From: Panacagrimonas sp041603235
GTDB lineage: Bacteria; Pseudomonadota; Gammaproteobacteria; Nevskiales; Nevskiaceae
Reading direction: 5' to 3'
DNA length: 64,000 bases
Assembly (NCBI GenBank): GCA_041603235.1
Contig: JBFIES010000004.1
Location: forward strand, 62,001 to 126,000
Part shown: positions 34,578 to 43,803 of the stretch, piece after piece
Numbering within the stretch: position 1 is the stretch's first letter
How the letters are laid out: each line of letters begins with the position of its first letter
Made by a program: the position numbers and the translations under genes
The notes under the pieces: generated by a model
What the model was told of the DNA's origin: nothing
The model's input: only the letters and a program-made list of their open reading frames with translations
Database searches by the model: none

Positions 34578-35243
34578 TTAGCCCTTGTCTTCTTCGCCGC
34601 CTTCGGCCTTGCCTTCAGCGTCTTCGCCGGCCTCAGCTTCAGAATCTTCCTCGGCATCAAGCTTGGCGACACGTGGCAGGTGAATGGCGATCACAGCTTG
34701 ATCGTGTTCGTCGGAGAGATCGGTCAGTACGACACCTTCGGGAACCTTGATCTGGGAAAGGTGAATCGACTCATCGACGTTCATGCCAGAGACGTCAACT
34801 TCGATGAATTCCGGCAGATCCTTGGGCAAGCAGGAGACTTCGACTTCGTTCATCAAGTGCTCGAAGATGCCGCCGCCGGTCTTGACGCCCGGAGCCACTT
34901 TCTCGCCCTGGAAGTGCAGCGGAACGCACATGCGGATTTCGACGTCAGCCTTCACACGCAGCAGATCCATGTGCATGACTTCTTCACGCACCGGGTGGCG
35001 ATGAAGATCCTTCAGGACGACCTGCTCGGACTTGCCCGCAAGCGTCATCGTCAGGATGCGCGAGTAGAAAGACTCGTGGCGCAGCTGCTTCCAGAGTTCG
35101 TTGTGGCTCACGCTGATGGACTGCGCTTCCTTGCCGGCACCATAGACAACTGCGGGAATGCGACCTGTGCGACGCAGGCGGCGGCTCGCACCTTTGCCCT
35201 GTTCCTCGCGCAGCTCTGCAATAATTTCAAAGCTTTGACTCAT
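34578..35243 (-). CDS. rplY: 50S ribosomal protein L25 (general stress protein Ctc type)
   Basis: L25 binds 5S rRNA. The N-terminal L25 domain (about residues 5-95: IAELREEQGKGASRRLRRTGRIPAVVYG and VLKDLHRHPVREEVMHMDLLRV) is followed by the TL5/Ctc C-terminal domain (about 100-190) and an acidic Glu/Ala tail. The 221-residue long form is common outside the enteric bacteria. The ATG at 35243 follows GGAG and is chosen over an upstream in-frame start. It is divergent from nadA. Confidence 0.95.
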   Translation of the reverse strand: MSQSFEIIAELREEQGKGASRRLRRTGRIPAVVYGAGKEAQSISVSHNELWKQLRHESFYSRILTMTLAGKSEQVVLKDLHRHPVREEVMHMDLLRVKADVEIRMCVPLHFQGEKVAPGVKTGGGIFEHLMNEVEVSCLPKDLPEFIEVDVSGMNVDESIHLSQIKVPEGVVLTDLSDEHDQAVIAIHLPRVAKLDAEEDSEAEAGEDAEGKAEGGEEDKG

Positions 35244-35412
35244 GAAAATCTCCAGTAAAATCAATGATCCTTCGCCTGCGACCGGGCGAAAGGGGCGCGT
35301 AGTGTAGTGGAGCCGGGTGTGGGACGCCATTTTGGCGAAAAAAGCCGTGAAATCGGCCCGGACGATGCTCGCGATCAGATAAACTTGCGGCCCCCAAAAA
35401 TCGAGCAATCCA

Positions 35413-36510
35413 TTGTCCGCAGTTCTAAAACTCGATCAGTTCAGCCTGTTGAATGACAGCAATTGCGATGAGCGCATCGTGGCAGCCAAGAAAGTCCTCG
35501 GCGATCGCCTGGCTATTCTGGGTCACCACTATCAGCGCAACGAGGTGTTCAAGCACGCCGATTATTCCGGCGATTCGCTCAAACTCTCGCAGCAGGCGGC
35601 CAATTCCAGCGCCGACTTCATCGTTTTCTGCGGTGTGCATTTCATGGCGGAAGTGGCCGATATCCTTACCTTTGGCGAGCGCAAGGTGATCCTTCCGGAT
35701 CTGGCAGCAGGTTGCTCCATGGCCGACATGGCCAATCTCGTGAAAGTTAGAAAGTGCTGGAAAGAACTTTCAGAACTCCTTGACCCAGATGAAAAAGTAA
35801 CCCCGGTCACTTACATCAATTCGGCGGCGGACCTGAAAGGCTTCTGCGGCGAGCACGGTGGCATTGTCTGCACCAGTTCCAACGCCCGTGCTGTACTGGA
35901 GTGGAGCTTTGCCCGGCGCGAAAAGGTGTTGTTTTTCCCAGACCAGCATCTGGGTCGCAATACCGGTCTGATGATGGACATCCCGATGGAGCAGATGGTG
36001 ACCTGGGACTTCACCAAGCCTCAAGGTGGCCTCAGCGCAGAGGAAATCCGAAACGCGAGGATCATCCTGTGGAAAGGCTTCTGTTCGGTCCATCAGATGT
36101 TCCAGCCTGCGCATATCGATAACTTCCGCAAGGCCAATCCGAATGGCAAGGTCATCAGCCATCCGGAGAACGCGATGGAGGTCTGCCAGAAATCAGACTT
36201 CGTTGGCTCCACCGAGTACATCTTGCGCACCGTGCGCGCATCTGAGCCGGGTGACCACTGGTTGGTGGGTACAGAACTGAATCTGGTCGATCGCCTTGCC
36301 GAGGAAATGGCGGAAAAGAACGTCAAAGTGCAGTTCATGAGCCCGACGGTGTGCATGTGCTCCACGATGTTCCGAACGGACCCTCAGCACCTTGCCTGGG
36401 TGCTCGACAACCTCGTGGCAGGAGAAGTGGTCAACCAGATCAGCGTTCCCAAGGAAATCGCCGACCCGGCCCGCAAGGCGCTGGATCTGATGCTCGAAGT
36501 GGTGGACTAA
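35413..36510 (+). CDS. nadA: Quinolinate synthase
   Basis: NadA condenses iminoaspartate with dihydroxyacetone phosphate in NAD synthesis, using a 4Fe-4S cluster. Comparison with the Thermotoga enzyme places the cluster cysteines at C101 (AAGCSMAD), C224 (GFCSVHQ) and C316 (CMCSTM). GHHYQRNEV near the start and GDSLKLSQQAA bind the substrate. The 365-residue length is of the longer type. The start is TTG at 35413, close after the rplY promoter region; the nearest family N terminus fits it. Confidence 0.95.
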   Translation: MSAVLKLDQFSLLNDSNCDERIVAAKKVLGDRLAILGHHYQRNEVFKHADYSGDSLKLSQQAANSSADFIVFCGVHFMAEVADILTFGERKVILPDLAAGCSMADMANLVKVRKCWKELSELLDPDEKVTPVTYINSAADLKGFCGEHGGIVCTSSNARAVLEWSFARREKVLFFPDQHLGRNTGLMMDIPMEQMVTWDFTKPQGGLSAEEIRNARIILWKGFCSVHQMFQPAHIDNFRKANPNGKVISHPENAMEVCQKSDFVGSTEYILRTVRASEPGDHWLVGTELNLVDRLAEEMAEKNVKVQFMSPTVCMCSTMFRTDPQHLAWVLDNLVAGEVVNQISVPKEIADPARKALDLMLEVVD

Positions 36511-36532
36511 GGCACTTTTTCAGATTTGCTCG

Positions 36533-36561
36533 TGCAATGCAGGTTTTTGCTCTGCATTGCA
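36533..36561 (+). terminator. Hairpin between nadA and glyA
   Basis: A perfect 10-bp stem (TGCAATGCAG with CTGCATTGCA) closes a 9-base loop, followed by the pyrimidine-rich stretch ATTTCTCTCTT rather than a clean T run. It probably separates the nadA and glyA transcripts. Confidence 0.5.
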
Positions 36562-36594
36562 ATTTCTCTCTTGTTTCAAACATCTTGATATTCA

Positions 36595-37881
36595 ATGTTC
36601 TCTAACGCCCCCAACCTGAGCCTGGCTGATCCCGAAATCGCAGCGACCATCGCGGCAGAAAATGCGCGCCAGGAAGCACACATCGAACTCATCGCGTCGG
36701 AGAACTATTGCAGCCCCGCGGTCATGCAGGCGCAGGGGTCGCAGCTGACCAACCAGTACGCCGAGGGATATCCGGGCAAGCGCTATTACGGTGGCTGCGA
36801 GCACGTTGACGTGGCCGAACAACTGGCCATCGACCGCATCAAGAAAGTGTTTGATTGCGACTTCGCGAACGTGCAGCCGCACTCGGGGGCGCAGGCAAAT
36901 GCGGCCATTTTCCTGTCGCTGGTGAGCCCGGGCGATACGGTCATGGGCATGAATCTGGCGCAGGGTGGTCACCTGACGCATGGGCATCCCGCCAACTTCT
37001 CAGGCAAGCAATACAAGATCGTGCCTTATGGGCTGGACGCCGAGACGGGTCTGATCGACTACGACGAAATGGAACGCATTGCGCTTGAGCACAAGCCCAA
37101 GCTGCTGATCGGCGGCTTTTCGGCCTATTCGCGCATCAAGGACTGGAAGCGCATGCGCGAGATCGCCGACAAGGTCGGAGCTTTCTTCTGGGTGGACATG
37201 GCCCATGTCGCGGGTCTGGTAGCGGCGGGTGAATATCCCAGCCCCCTGCCGCACGCCCATGTTGTGACCAGCACCACGCACAAGACGCTGCGCGGCCCTC
37301 GCGGCGGCATCATCCTGAGCAAAGGGCAAAGTGAAGAATTCAACAAGAAGCTCAATTCAGCGGTTTTTCCGGGGATACAGGGCGGTCCGTTGATGCACGT
37401 GATTGCAGCCAAGGCCGTGGCATTTGGCGAAGCGCTGGATCCGGGCTTCAAGACTTATCAGAAGCAGGTGGTGGCCAATGCACGGGCCATGGCACGGGTC
37501 TTTCTGGACCGCGGCTACAAGGTGGTTTCAGGAGGCACGGATGATCACCTGTTCCTGCTAGACCTGATTGCCAAGAACGTGACCGGCAAGGACGCTGAAG
37601 CGGCGCTGGGACGTGCGCACATCACGGTCAACAAGAATTCGGTGCCCAATGATCCCAAGTCTGCCTTTGTGACCAGCGGGCTTCGACTGGGTTCGCCAGC
37701 ATCGACCACGCGCGGCTTCAAGGAAACGGAAATGGCGCAGGTGGCCGGCTGGATTGCCGACGTGGTTGACGCGCTTGCGGCGGGCGAAGGATTAGATCAA
37801 GTCATCGACAACGTGCGCGCGGCTGCGGCGGAGCTTTGTGCCCGTTACCCGGTCTACAACGCGGGCGCGCCTGCCGCGTGA
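36595..37881 (+). CDS. glyA: Serine hydroxymethyltransferase
   Basis: This PLP enzyme interconverts serine and glycine and feeds one-carbon units to folate. IELIASENYCSPAV, NQYAEGYPGKRYYGGCEHVD, the Lys in TSTTHKTLRGPRGGII that forms the PLP aldimine, and VTSGLRLGSPASTTRGF are family landmarks. The 428 residues fit. It heads the glyA-nrdR-rib-nusB-thiL-pgpA run in which most genes overlap or lie within 40 bases. Confidence 0.98.
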   Translation: MFSNAPNLSLADPEIAATIAAENARQEAHIELIASENYCSPAVMQAQGSQLTNQYAEGYPGKRYYGGCEHVDVAEQLAIDRIKKVFDCDFANVQPHSGAQANAAIFLSLVSPGDTVMGMNLAQGGHLTHGHPANFSGKQYKIVPYGLDAETGLIDYDEMERIALEHKPKLLIGGFSAYSRIKDWKRMREIADKVGAFFWVDMAHVAGLVAAGEYPSPLPHAHVVTSTTHKTLRGPRGGIILSKGQSEEFNKKLNSAVFPGIQGGPLMHVIAAKAVAFGEALDPGFKTYQKQVVANARAMARVFLDRGYKVVSGGTDDHLFLLDLIAKNVTGKDAEAALGRAHITVNKNSVPNDPKSAFVTSGLRLGSPASTTRGFKETEMAQVAGWIADVVDALAAGEGLDQVIDNVRAAAAELCARYPVYNAGAPAA

Positions 37882-37915
37882 AAACCATCGCCCTGACGCT
37901 TGGGGTGAGCTAGGC

Positions 37916-38467
37916 ATGCAATGTCCGTTCTGTAATGAGCCAGACACGCGCGTCATTGACTCGCGTTTGGCCGAAGAAGGCACGCAGGTCCGTCGCCGGC
38001 GCGAGTGTTCGGCTTGCAAAGGCCGTTACACCACGTTCGAGCGTGCTGAACTGGCGATGCCGAGCATCGTCAAGCGGGGCGGAACACCTGAGCCTTTCGA
38101 CGAAGACAAACTGCGTCGGGGCTTCGACAGCGCGCTGTACAAGCGCCCAGTATCGCGGGATGCCATTGACCATGCCGTCGAGAACGTCATGCGCAAGCTG
38201 CGGCAGACGGGAGAGCGAGAAGTGGCTACACCGCAGATCGGCGAGTGGGTCATGGAAGAGTTGCGCGACCTCGATCAGGTGGCCTACGTGCGCTTTGCCT
38301 CGGTCTACATGAGCTTTGAAGATATCAACGCGTTCCGTGACGAGATCGAACGCATTCAGCATCTGCCATCTCCGGAGCAGCGCAAGAGTCAGCTGTCATT
38401 GATTGCAAATAGCGAGGACAAGAAGCCGTCGGCTCGCAAGACGGTTCGCAACAAGAAGTCCAAATGA
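37916..38467 (+). CDS. nrdR: Transcriptional repressor NrdR
   Basis: NrdR represses ribonucleotide reductase genes in response to ATP/dATP. The N-terminal zinc ribbon (MQCPFCNEPDTRVIDSR, then CSACKGRYTTFER) and the ATP-cone domain (IVKRGGTPEPFDEDKLRRGF and onward to MSFEDINAFRDEIE) are in place. The ATG at 37916 gives the family N terminus and 183 residues, with a longer basic tail than usual. It overlaps ribD by four bases. Confidence 0.97.
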   Translation: MQCPFCNEPDTRVIDSRLAEEGTQVRRRRECSACKGRYTTFERAELAMPSIVKRGGTPEPFDEDKLRRGFDSALYKRPVSRDAIDHAVENVMRKLRQTGEREVATPQIGEWVMEELRDLDQVAYVRFASVYMSFEDINAFRDEIERIQHLPSPEQRKSQLSLIANSEDKKPSARKTVRNKKSK

Positions 38468-39549
38468 ATTCGACGTCTGCCGCATCGTATATGGCGACAG
38501 CCCTGCAGTTGGCCGCGCGTGGTCGCTACAGCAGTTTTCCCAATCCCCGAGTGGGCTGCCTGATCGTCAAGGACGGCAAGATTGTCGGCCAGGGCTGGCA
38601 CGCACGAGCGGGTGAGCCGCATGCTGAAATTCACGCGCTGCGTGAGGCTGGTAAAAATGCGCGAGATGCTGACGTCTATGTGACGCTCGAGCCCTGTGCG
38701 CATCAGGGACGCACAGGGCCATGCGCATTGGCGTTGATCGAAGCCGGCGTGCGCAAAGTGACCGGCGCCATGCAGGATCCCAACCCACTAGTGGCAGGCA
38801 AGGGCTTCGCTGCATTAAGGAATGCGGGCATTGAAACCGAATGTGGTGTTCTGGAGCAGGCGGCCCGCTCCCTGAATCGGGGTTTTGTCAGCCGCATGCA
38901 GCGCGGTCGTCCCTTTGTAACGCTAAAGCTGGGCGCCAGTCTGGATGGCCGCACCGCGATGGCCAGCGGCGAATCAAAATGGATTACCAGCGAGGCTTCC
39001 CGCGCGGACGTTCATCGGCTTCGCGCGGAAGCTGGCGCGGTGCTGACCAGCGCGGCCACCGTGCTGGCGGATGATCCTGAACTGAACCTGCGCTGGTTCA
39101 AGCAGAGTGATCGCCAGCCAGATCGAATTGTCCTCGATGCGGGACGAAAGGTCGGCGCTACTGCGCGGGTTTGGGCCGACGACGGCGCAGCCCGGTGGTG
39201 GGTGGTGGGCGCGAACGTGATGAGCTACGCCGATGCGGCGGCCATGCCCCAGGTTGCCGGCGCACCACGGCCACCTCTGAGCGACATCCTGAGCCAGCTG
39301 GCTCAACAGCAGATCAATAGTGTTCTGGTTGAAAGCGGTCCGATCTTGGCGGGTGCCTTGCTCAAGGCGCAGCTCGTCGACGAACTCGTGCTCTACCTTG
39401 CGCCGCAGTTGCTGGGCAGCGATGCGCGCGCGATGGCCCTGATACCCGGTCTCGAACGACTGGCTGATCGCATCGAGTTGAGCTTCCAGGAAGTGCGTCT
39501 GGTCGGGCCTGACTTGCGCGTGACCGCTGTCCCCAAATTGAAGGACTGA
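38464..39549 (+). CDS. ribD: Riboflavin biosynthesis deaminase/reductase RibD
   Basis: RibD deaminates and then reduces the pyrimidine intermediate of riboflavin synthesis. The N-terminal deaminase has the zinc motif HAEIHALREAG with VTLEPCAHQGRTGPC; the C-terminal reductase has FVTLKLGASLDGRTA and NSVLVESGPILAGALL. At 361 residues it is the standard bifunctional form. The ATG overlaps the nrdR stop, and the next gene follows after 3 bases. Confidence 0.97.
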   Translation: MNSTSAASYMATALQLAARGRYSSFPNPRVGCLIVKDGKIVGQGWHARAGEPHAEIHALREAGKNARDADVYVTLEPCAHQGRTGPCALALIEAGVRKVTGAMQDPNPLVAGKGFAALRNAGIETECGVLEQAARSLNRGFVSRMQRGRPFVTLKLGASLDGRTAMASGESKWITSEASRADVHRLRAEAGAVLTSAATVLADDPELNLRWFKQSDRQPDRIVLDAGRKVGATARVWADDGAARWWVVGANVMSYADAAAMPQVAGAPRPPLSDILSQLAQQQINSVLVESGPILAGALLKAQLVDELVLYLAPQLLGSDARAMALIPGLERLADRIELSFQEVRLVGPDLRVTAVPKLKD

Positions 39550-39552
39550 ATC

Positions 39553-40155
39553 ATGTTTACCGGCATTATCGAAGCGCGCGGAACCATTGCGCAGATCCAG
39601 CCTGAAGGCGAAGACCTGCGCATGCTGATTACCTGTGCGAGCGACTATCTCAAGGACGTCAATCTAGGCGACAGCGTGGCGGTCAGCGGCATCTGCCTGA
39701 CGGTGCAGAACAAGGCCGAGCACGGCTTCTATGCCGATCTTTCAACCGAGACCCTGGGCGCGACGTCCAGCGGCAGCTGGGCAGAGAATCGCGCGGTCAA
39801 TCTGGAGAAGGCGCTAACACCGAGCAAGGCATTGGGCGGACACATGGTGTCCGGCCACGTGGACGGCCTGGGCACTTTGCTTGAGCGGCGGCTGGATGCG
39901 CGCTCATGGCGGCTGCGTTTTTCTGCGCCCGACGAACTCGCCAAGTACATTGCCCGCAAGGGCTCCATCACCATAGACGGCATCAGCCTGACGGTGAACG
40001 ACGTCGAAGGGAGTCACTTTGGCGTTAACATCATCCCCCACACCATGGACCAAACCACCCTGGGCGACCTGCGCGAAGGCGACAAGGTCAATCTGGAAGT
40101 GGATCTGATCGCGCGATACCTGGAGCGGCTGCTGGCCGCCAGAGAGACCTCATGA
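39553..40155 (+). CDS. ribE: Riboflavin synthase alpha subunit
   Basis: The enzyme dismutates two lumazines to riboflavin. It starts MFTGIIEARG and contains two lumazine-binding repeats: VAVSGICLTVQN with NLEKALTPSKALGGHMVSGHVDG, and SITIDGISLTVNDVEG with NIIPHTMDQTTLGDLREGDKVNLEVD. The 200 residues fit. The stop overlaps the ribBA start by four bases. Confidence 0.96.
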   Translation: MFTGIIEARGTIAQIQPEGEDLRMLITCASDYLKDVNLGDSVAVSGICLTVQNKAEHGFYADLSTETLGATSSGSWAENRAVNLEKALTPSKALGGHMVSGHVDGLGTLLERRLDARSWRLRFSAPDELAKYIARKGSITIDGISLTVNDVEGSHFGVNIIPHTMDQTTLGDLREGDKVNLEVDLIARYLERLLAARETS

Positions 40156-41321
40156 GCAACAAAATTGCCAACATCAACCAGAGCCGCAAGTCCGACAAGG
40201 GCGGCCTGGACTACATTTCAGACATCCTGGCGGACTTCAAGGCCGGCAAGATGGTCATCATGATGGATGACGAGGATCGCGAGAATGAAGGCGATCTGAT
40301 CATGGCCGCCAGCGCCGTGCGCGCGCAGGACATCAACTTCATGGCGCGTTACGGTCGTGGGCTGATCTGTCTGACCCTGACCGCGGAGCGCTGCCGCCAG
40401 CTGCGCCTGCCGCTGATGGTGACGCAGGGTGATGACATGCACCGCACCGCCTTCACGGTGTCGATCGAAGCTGCTGAAGGTGTCACTACCGGCATTTCCG
40501 CGCATGACCGTGCGCAGACCATTCAGGCTGCGGTCAAGGCCGATGCGCGGCCTACGGATCTGGTCCAGCCGGGGCATATTTTTCCCTTGATGGCGGAAGC
40601 CGGTGGCGTACTGGCCCGTGCCGGTCACACGGAAGCAGGATGCGATCTGGCCCGCCTTTCCGGGTTTGAGCCGGCGTCGGTGATCGTCGAGATTCTCAAC
40701 GAGGACGGCACCATGGCGCGTCGTCCGGATCTGGAGAAGTTCGCGCGCGAACATGACCTCAAGATCGGAACCATTGCTGACTTGATTCGCTACCGGCTGG
40801 ATAACGAACACAGCATCGAACGGGTTGCCGAGACACACATTCAGACTGAATTCGGCGAGTTCCACCTCGTCAGCTATCAGGATGCCGTTGATGGCACCGT
40901 TCATCTGGCCCTGATCAAGGGCAAGGTTGATCCCAACAATCCCACGCTCGTGCGCGTGCACCTGCGCAATACGCTCTCGGACATGATTGGCGCCGAGTCA
41001 GAGCATTTCGCCTGGCCTTTGCGGCGCGCGATGAAACGCATTGCCGAAGAGGGCAGCGGCATCATCATCGTTCTGCGCAAGGCCGAAGCGTCGCGCGACT
41101 TGATCCAGCAGATTGTGGGGCTCAATCGAGGCGGCCCGGCACCAGACGACCACTCAGGTGATCCTGGCTCTGATCCCAAGGTGCTGAGGACCTATGGCAT
41201 TGGTGCGCAGATCCTGTTTGACCTTGGCGTGCGCCGCATGCGCGTGCTTTCTGCACCCAAACGGCTCCACGGGCTCTCCGGTTTCGGACTGGAAGTCGTT
41301 GAATACGTTCCCTGCGACTAA
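40152..41321 (+). CDS. ribBA: 3,4-dihydroxy-2-butanone-4-phosphate synthase with degenerate GTP cyclohydrolase II domain
   Basis: The N-terminal domain (about residues 18-218) is an intact RibB: MMDDEDRENEGDLIMAA with its acidic metal site, THDRAQTIQAAV-type His region and the HTEAGCDLARLSGF motif. The C-terminal domain (about 225-389) has the outline of GTP cyclohydrolase II, but where an active enzyme has the zinc cysteines in RxHSECLTGD and RCDCG this protein reads RVHLRNTLSDMIG and has none. The late GIGAQILFDLG and RLHGLSGFGLEV parts remain. It therefore probably makes only the butanone, and a separate ribA must exist elsewhere. Similar RibB proteins with an inactive RibA-like domain are common in proteobacteria. 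Confidence 0.93.
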   Translation: MSNKIANINQSRKSDKGGLDYISDILADFKAGKMVIMMDDEDRENEGDLIMAASAVRAQDINFMARYGRGLICLTLTAERCRQLRLPLMVTQGDDMHRTAFTVSIEAAEGVTTGISAHDRAQTIQAAVKADARPTDLVQPGHIFPLMAEAGGVLARAGHTEAGCDLARLSGFEPASVIVEILNEDGTMARRPDLEKFAREHDLKIGTIADLIRYRLDNEHSIERVAETHIQTEFGEFHLVSYQDAVDGTVHLALIKGKVDPNNPTLVRVHLRNTLSDMIGAESEHFAWPLRRAMKRIAEEGSGIIIVLRKAEASRDLIQQIVGLNRGGPAPDDHSGDPGSDPKVLRTYGIGAQILFDLGVRRMRVLSAPKRLHGLSGFGLEVVEYVPCD

Positions 41322-41341
41322 GCGAGCAAACAGGCCAACAC

Positions 41342-41833
41342 ATGAGTGATGTCAAAACCGGTTTCAGCAAACCTGCCGCGCCAGAGCCGCGGGAATTTGC
41401 CAAGACGCGCGTAGCGCTGATTTCGACCCGCTGGAACGTCGAGATTATCGATGCACTTTGCGCGGGTGCTCACAGGGCATTTCGAGCCTGGGGTATTCGC
41501 GACGAGAATCTCATCGAAACCAAGGCGCCGGGTGCCTACGAACTACCTTTGGCCGCCCACGCCGCATTAAGCAGCGGTAAGATTGACGCGGTCATTGCGC
41601 TGGGGGCGATCATCCGCGGTGACACCCCGCATTTCGAATATGTATCGGGCGAATGTTCGCGGGGACTGATGCAGGTGCAACTGCAGTTTGGCAAGCCGGT
41701 TGCCTTTGGAGTTTTGACGGTCAATACCGTTGAGCAGGCAACTGAAAGAAGCGGCAGTGGCCGCGACAACAAGGGCTATGAAGCGGTTTCTGCCGCATTG
41801 GAAATGATCAGACTTATGCGGACCTTTCGTTGA
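41342..41833 (+). CDS. ribH: 6,7-dimethyl-8-ribityllumazine synthase
   Basis: RibH joins the pyrimidine and butanone intermediates. KTRVALISTRWNVEIIDAL, ETKAPGAYELPLAA and ALGAIIRGDTPHFEYV with the catalytic His are present. At 163 residues it is standard. The stop overlaps the nusB start (TTGA). Confidence 0.95.
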   Translation: MSDVKTGFSKPAAPEPREFAKTRVALISTRWNVEIIDALCAGAHRAFRAWGIRDENLIETKAPGAYELPLAAHAALSSGKIDAVIALGAIIRGDTPHFEYVSGECSRGLMQVQLQFGKPVAFGVLTVNTVEQATERSGSGRDNKGYEAVSAALEMIRLMRTFR

Positions 41834-42279
41834 AGACAGAATCAGGGAATATCAGCCGTCGCGGCCTGTCACGGCGGTTGACCGTGCAGGCGCTCTATCA
41901 ATGGATGGTCAACGAAACTGCACCTTCTGTTCTGCTCAAGCAATTCCGCGAACAGGAGGCGGGTCTGGGGCGCGCAGATCCGGTTTATTTTGAGGAATTG
42001 CTCAACGGCTGCGTGGAGCAAGCTCAGGAACTGACGATGCGGCTGATACCGCACCTGGACCGGCCATTGGCGCAGATCGATCCGGTAGAGCACGCAGTCC
42101 TGCTTCTGGGCGCCTACGAAATGGCCAGCAAGCCGGAAGTGCCGTGGAAAGTCGTGGTCAACGAATGCGTCAATCTGGCCAAACTTTTTGGTGCCGAGGA
42201 CGGCTTCAAGTTCGTCAACGGCGTGATCGACAAGCTGGCCAGGGAACTGCGCCCAGAAGAAGTCGACTTCGCGGACTAG
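41830..42279 (+). CDS. nusB: Transcription antitermination factor NusB
   Basis: NusB with NusE binds boxA RNA in rRNA antitermination. The Arg-rich N terminus (RRGLSRRLTVQALYQWMVN), and the helical core with LAQIDPVEHAVLLLGAYEMASKPEVPWKVVVNECVNLAKLFGAEDGFKFVNGVIDKLA, match the family. The start is a TTG overlapping the ribH stop. The ribH-nusB-thiL-pgpA order is widespread. Confidence 0.96.
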   Translation: MKTESGNISRRGLSRRLTVQALYQWMVNETAPSVLLKQFREQEAGLGRADPVYFEELLNGCVEQAQELTMRLIPHLDRPLAQIDPVEHAVLLLGAYEMASKPEVPWKVVVNECVNLAKLFGAEDGFKFVNGVIDKLARELRPEEVDFAD

Positions 42280-42304
42280 TGCTGGTCACACGCAGGTATC
42301 TTGC

Positions 42305-43267
42305 GTGAACGAATTCGAGATCATCAGGCACTACTTTCGCGAGCTGACGCCGCCGGCGACGGGTGAGATTCTCGGCATAGGCGACGATTGCGCGCTGCTT
42401 GCGCTTGCCGCGGGTGAGCAACTCGTGGTGAGCACTGACAGTCTGGTAGCGGGTCGCCACTTTGCAGATTCAGTTGCCCCTTATGACTTGGGGTACAAGG
42501 CACTGGCCGTCAATCTTTCCGACCTCGCGGCAATGGGTGCGTCGCCGCGCTGGTTCACGCTCGCGCTTACGCTGGATCGTTTTGAGCCCGAATGGCTACA
42601 GGAATTTGCACGCGGGATGAGTGAACTGGCCCGGAAATCGGGCATTGGACTGGTCGGGGGAGACACCACTCGCGGCCCGCTGAACATCAACGTCACTGTC
42701 ATGGGCGCGGTCGAGCCGGGCAGGGCGATGCGGCGCGACGGCGCCCGAATTGGCGATGTGATTTGCATAACAGGCACATTGGGTGATGCTGCCCTGGCTT
42801 TGCGTCTTGCCGGTGACGCCAGAGAAGCAAAAGCCTGTACGAGTGACGATCTGAGATTTCTGCAAACACGCCTGCATCGACCCGAACCCAGAATCGCAGC
42901 CGGGCTGCAACTTAGTGCTTGGGCGCACGCGGCAGTTGATATCTCGGACGGCCTGGCTGCGGATCTTTCCCACATTTTGGCCGCGAGCCATGTCGGCGCC
43001 GAATTGATTGAGGCGGACTTGCCGCAGTCAGGTGCATTCCTACGATGTTGCGAAAGCCAGCAGCGCAGGGCGCATCTTCTTCATGGTGGAGATGACTACG
43101 AGCTCTGCATCTGCATGCCAGAAGACGATTTTTTGAAGGCGCAGGCGGCAAGCCCGACTGCACTGGTAAGGATTGGCAGGATCGTTGAGGGCGAGAATCT
43201 GAGCCTGATCGAGGCGACTGGCGATAAGCTTGTGATCCCCCCACATGGTTTCCGGCACTTCGAGTGA
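42305..43267 (+). CDS. thiL: Thiamine-monophosphate kinase
   Basis: ThiL phosphorylates thiamine phosphate to the active pyrophosphate. GIGDDCALL near residue 22, VVSTDSLVAGRHF, GYKALAVNLSDLAAMGASPRWF, GLVGGDTTRGPLNINVTVMG and DISDGLAADL are family motifs. The start is a GTG at 42305. Its stop overlaps the pgpA start (GTGA). Confidence 0.96.
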   Translation: MNEFEIIRHYFRELTPPATGEILGIGDDCALLALAAGEQLVVSTDSLVAGRHFADSVAPYDLGYKALAVNLSDLAAMGASPRWFTLALTLDRFEPEWLQEFARGMSELARKSGIGLVGGDTTRGPLNINVTVMGAVEPGRAMRRDGARIGDVICITGTLGDAALALRLAGDAREAKACTSDDLRFLQTRLHRPEPRIAAGLQLSAWAHAAVDISDGLAADLSHILAASHVGAELIEADLPQSGAFLRCCESQQRRAHLLHGGDDYELCICMPEDDFLKAQAASPTALVRIGRIVEGENLSLIEATGDKLVIPPHGFRHFE

Positions 43268-43803
43268 ATGATTCAGCAAAGAGAATTCCCGCACCGCCCG
43301 CGCGGCTGATTCTGTCGACGCCCGTACACTTTCTGGCGTTTGGTTTTGGGGCGGGTCTATCGCGTTGGGCGCCCGGCACACTGGGAACGCTGGTTGCCGT
43401 GCCCCTGTTCCTGCCGTTTGCCTTCCTGCCCTGGCAGGCACTCGCGGCGACTGTGGTGATTCTGTTTGCTATGGGCTGCTGGATTTGCGGTGCCAGCGCA
43501 AGAATGCTCAAGGTCGCCGATTACGGCGGCATCGTATTCGACGAAATTGTCGGCTATCTGGTGGCATGCGCGGCCTTGTTGCCCGCGCTGAAGGGGCCCA
43601 GTTGGCCACTTGGCGTGGGCATGGCTGCTGCGTTTGTACTGTTTCGCTTGTTCGATATCCTCAAACCGTGGCCCATCAGCTGGTGTGACCGGAATCTGCA
43701 CGGCGGGTTCGGCATCATGATTGACGACCTGCTGGCTGGGATCGCCGCAGCGGCGGTTCTGTGGGGGCTGGGCCAGATTCCGTTTCAATGGCCGGTGAAT
43801 TAG
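43264..43803 (+). CDS. pgpA: Phosphatidylglycerophosphatase A
   Basis: PgpA dephosphorylates phosphatidylglycerophosphate at the inner membrane. The signature GLSRWAPGTLGTLVAVPLFL, DYGGIVFDEIVGYLVA and FRLFDILKPWPISW are present among several hydrophobic helices. The start is a GTG overlapping thiL. It ends the run of coupled genes that began at glyA. Confidence 0.94.
   Translation: MNDSAKRIPAPPARLILSTPVHFLAFGFGAGLSRWAPGTLGTLVAVPLFLPFAFLPWQALAATVVILFAMGCWICGASARMLKVADYGGIVFDEIVGYLVACAALLPALKGPSWPLGVGMAAAFVLFRLFDILKPWPISWCDRNLHGGFGIMIDDLLAGIAAAAVLWGLGQIPFQWPVN

Noticed and set aside
36511..36594. A glycine riboswitch before glyA
   Set aside because: The space is only 84 bases and is mostly a simple hairpin; no riboswitch core could be fitted.
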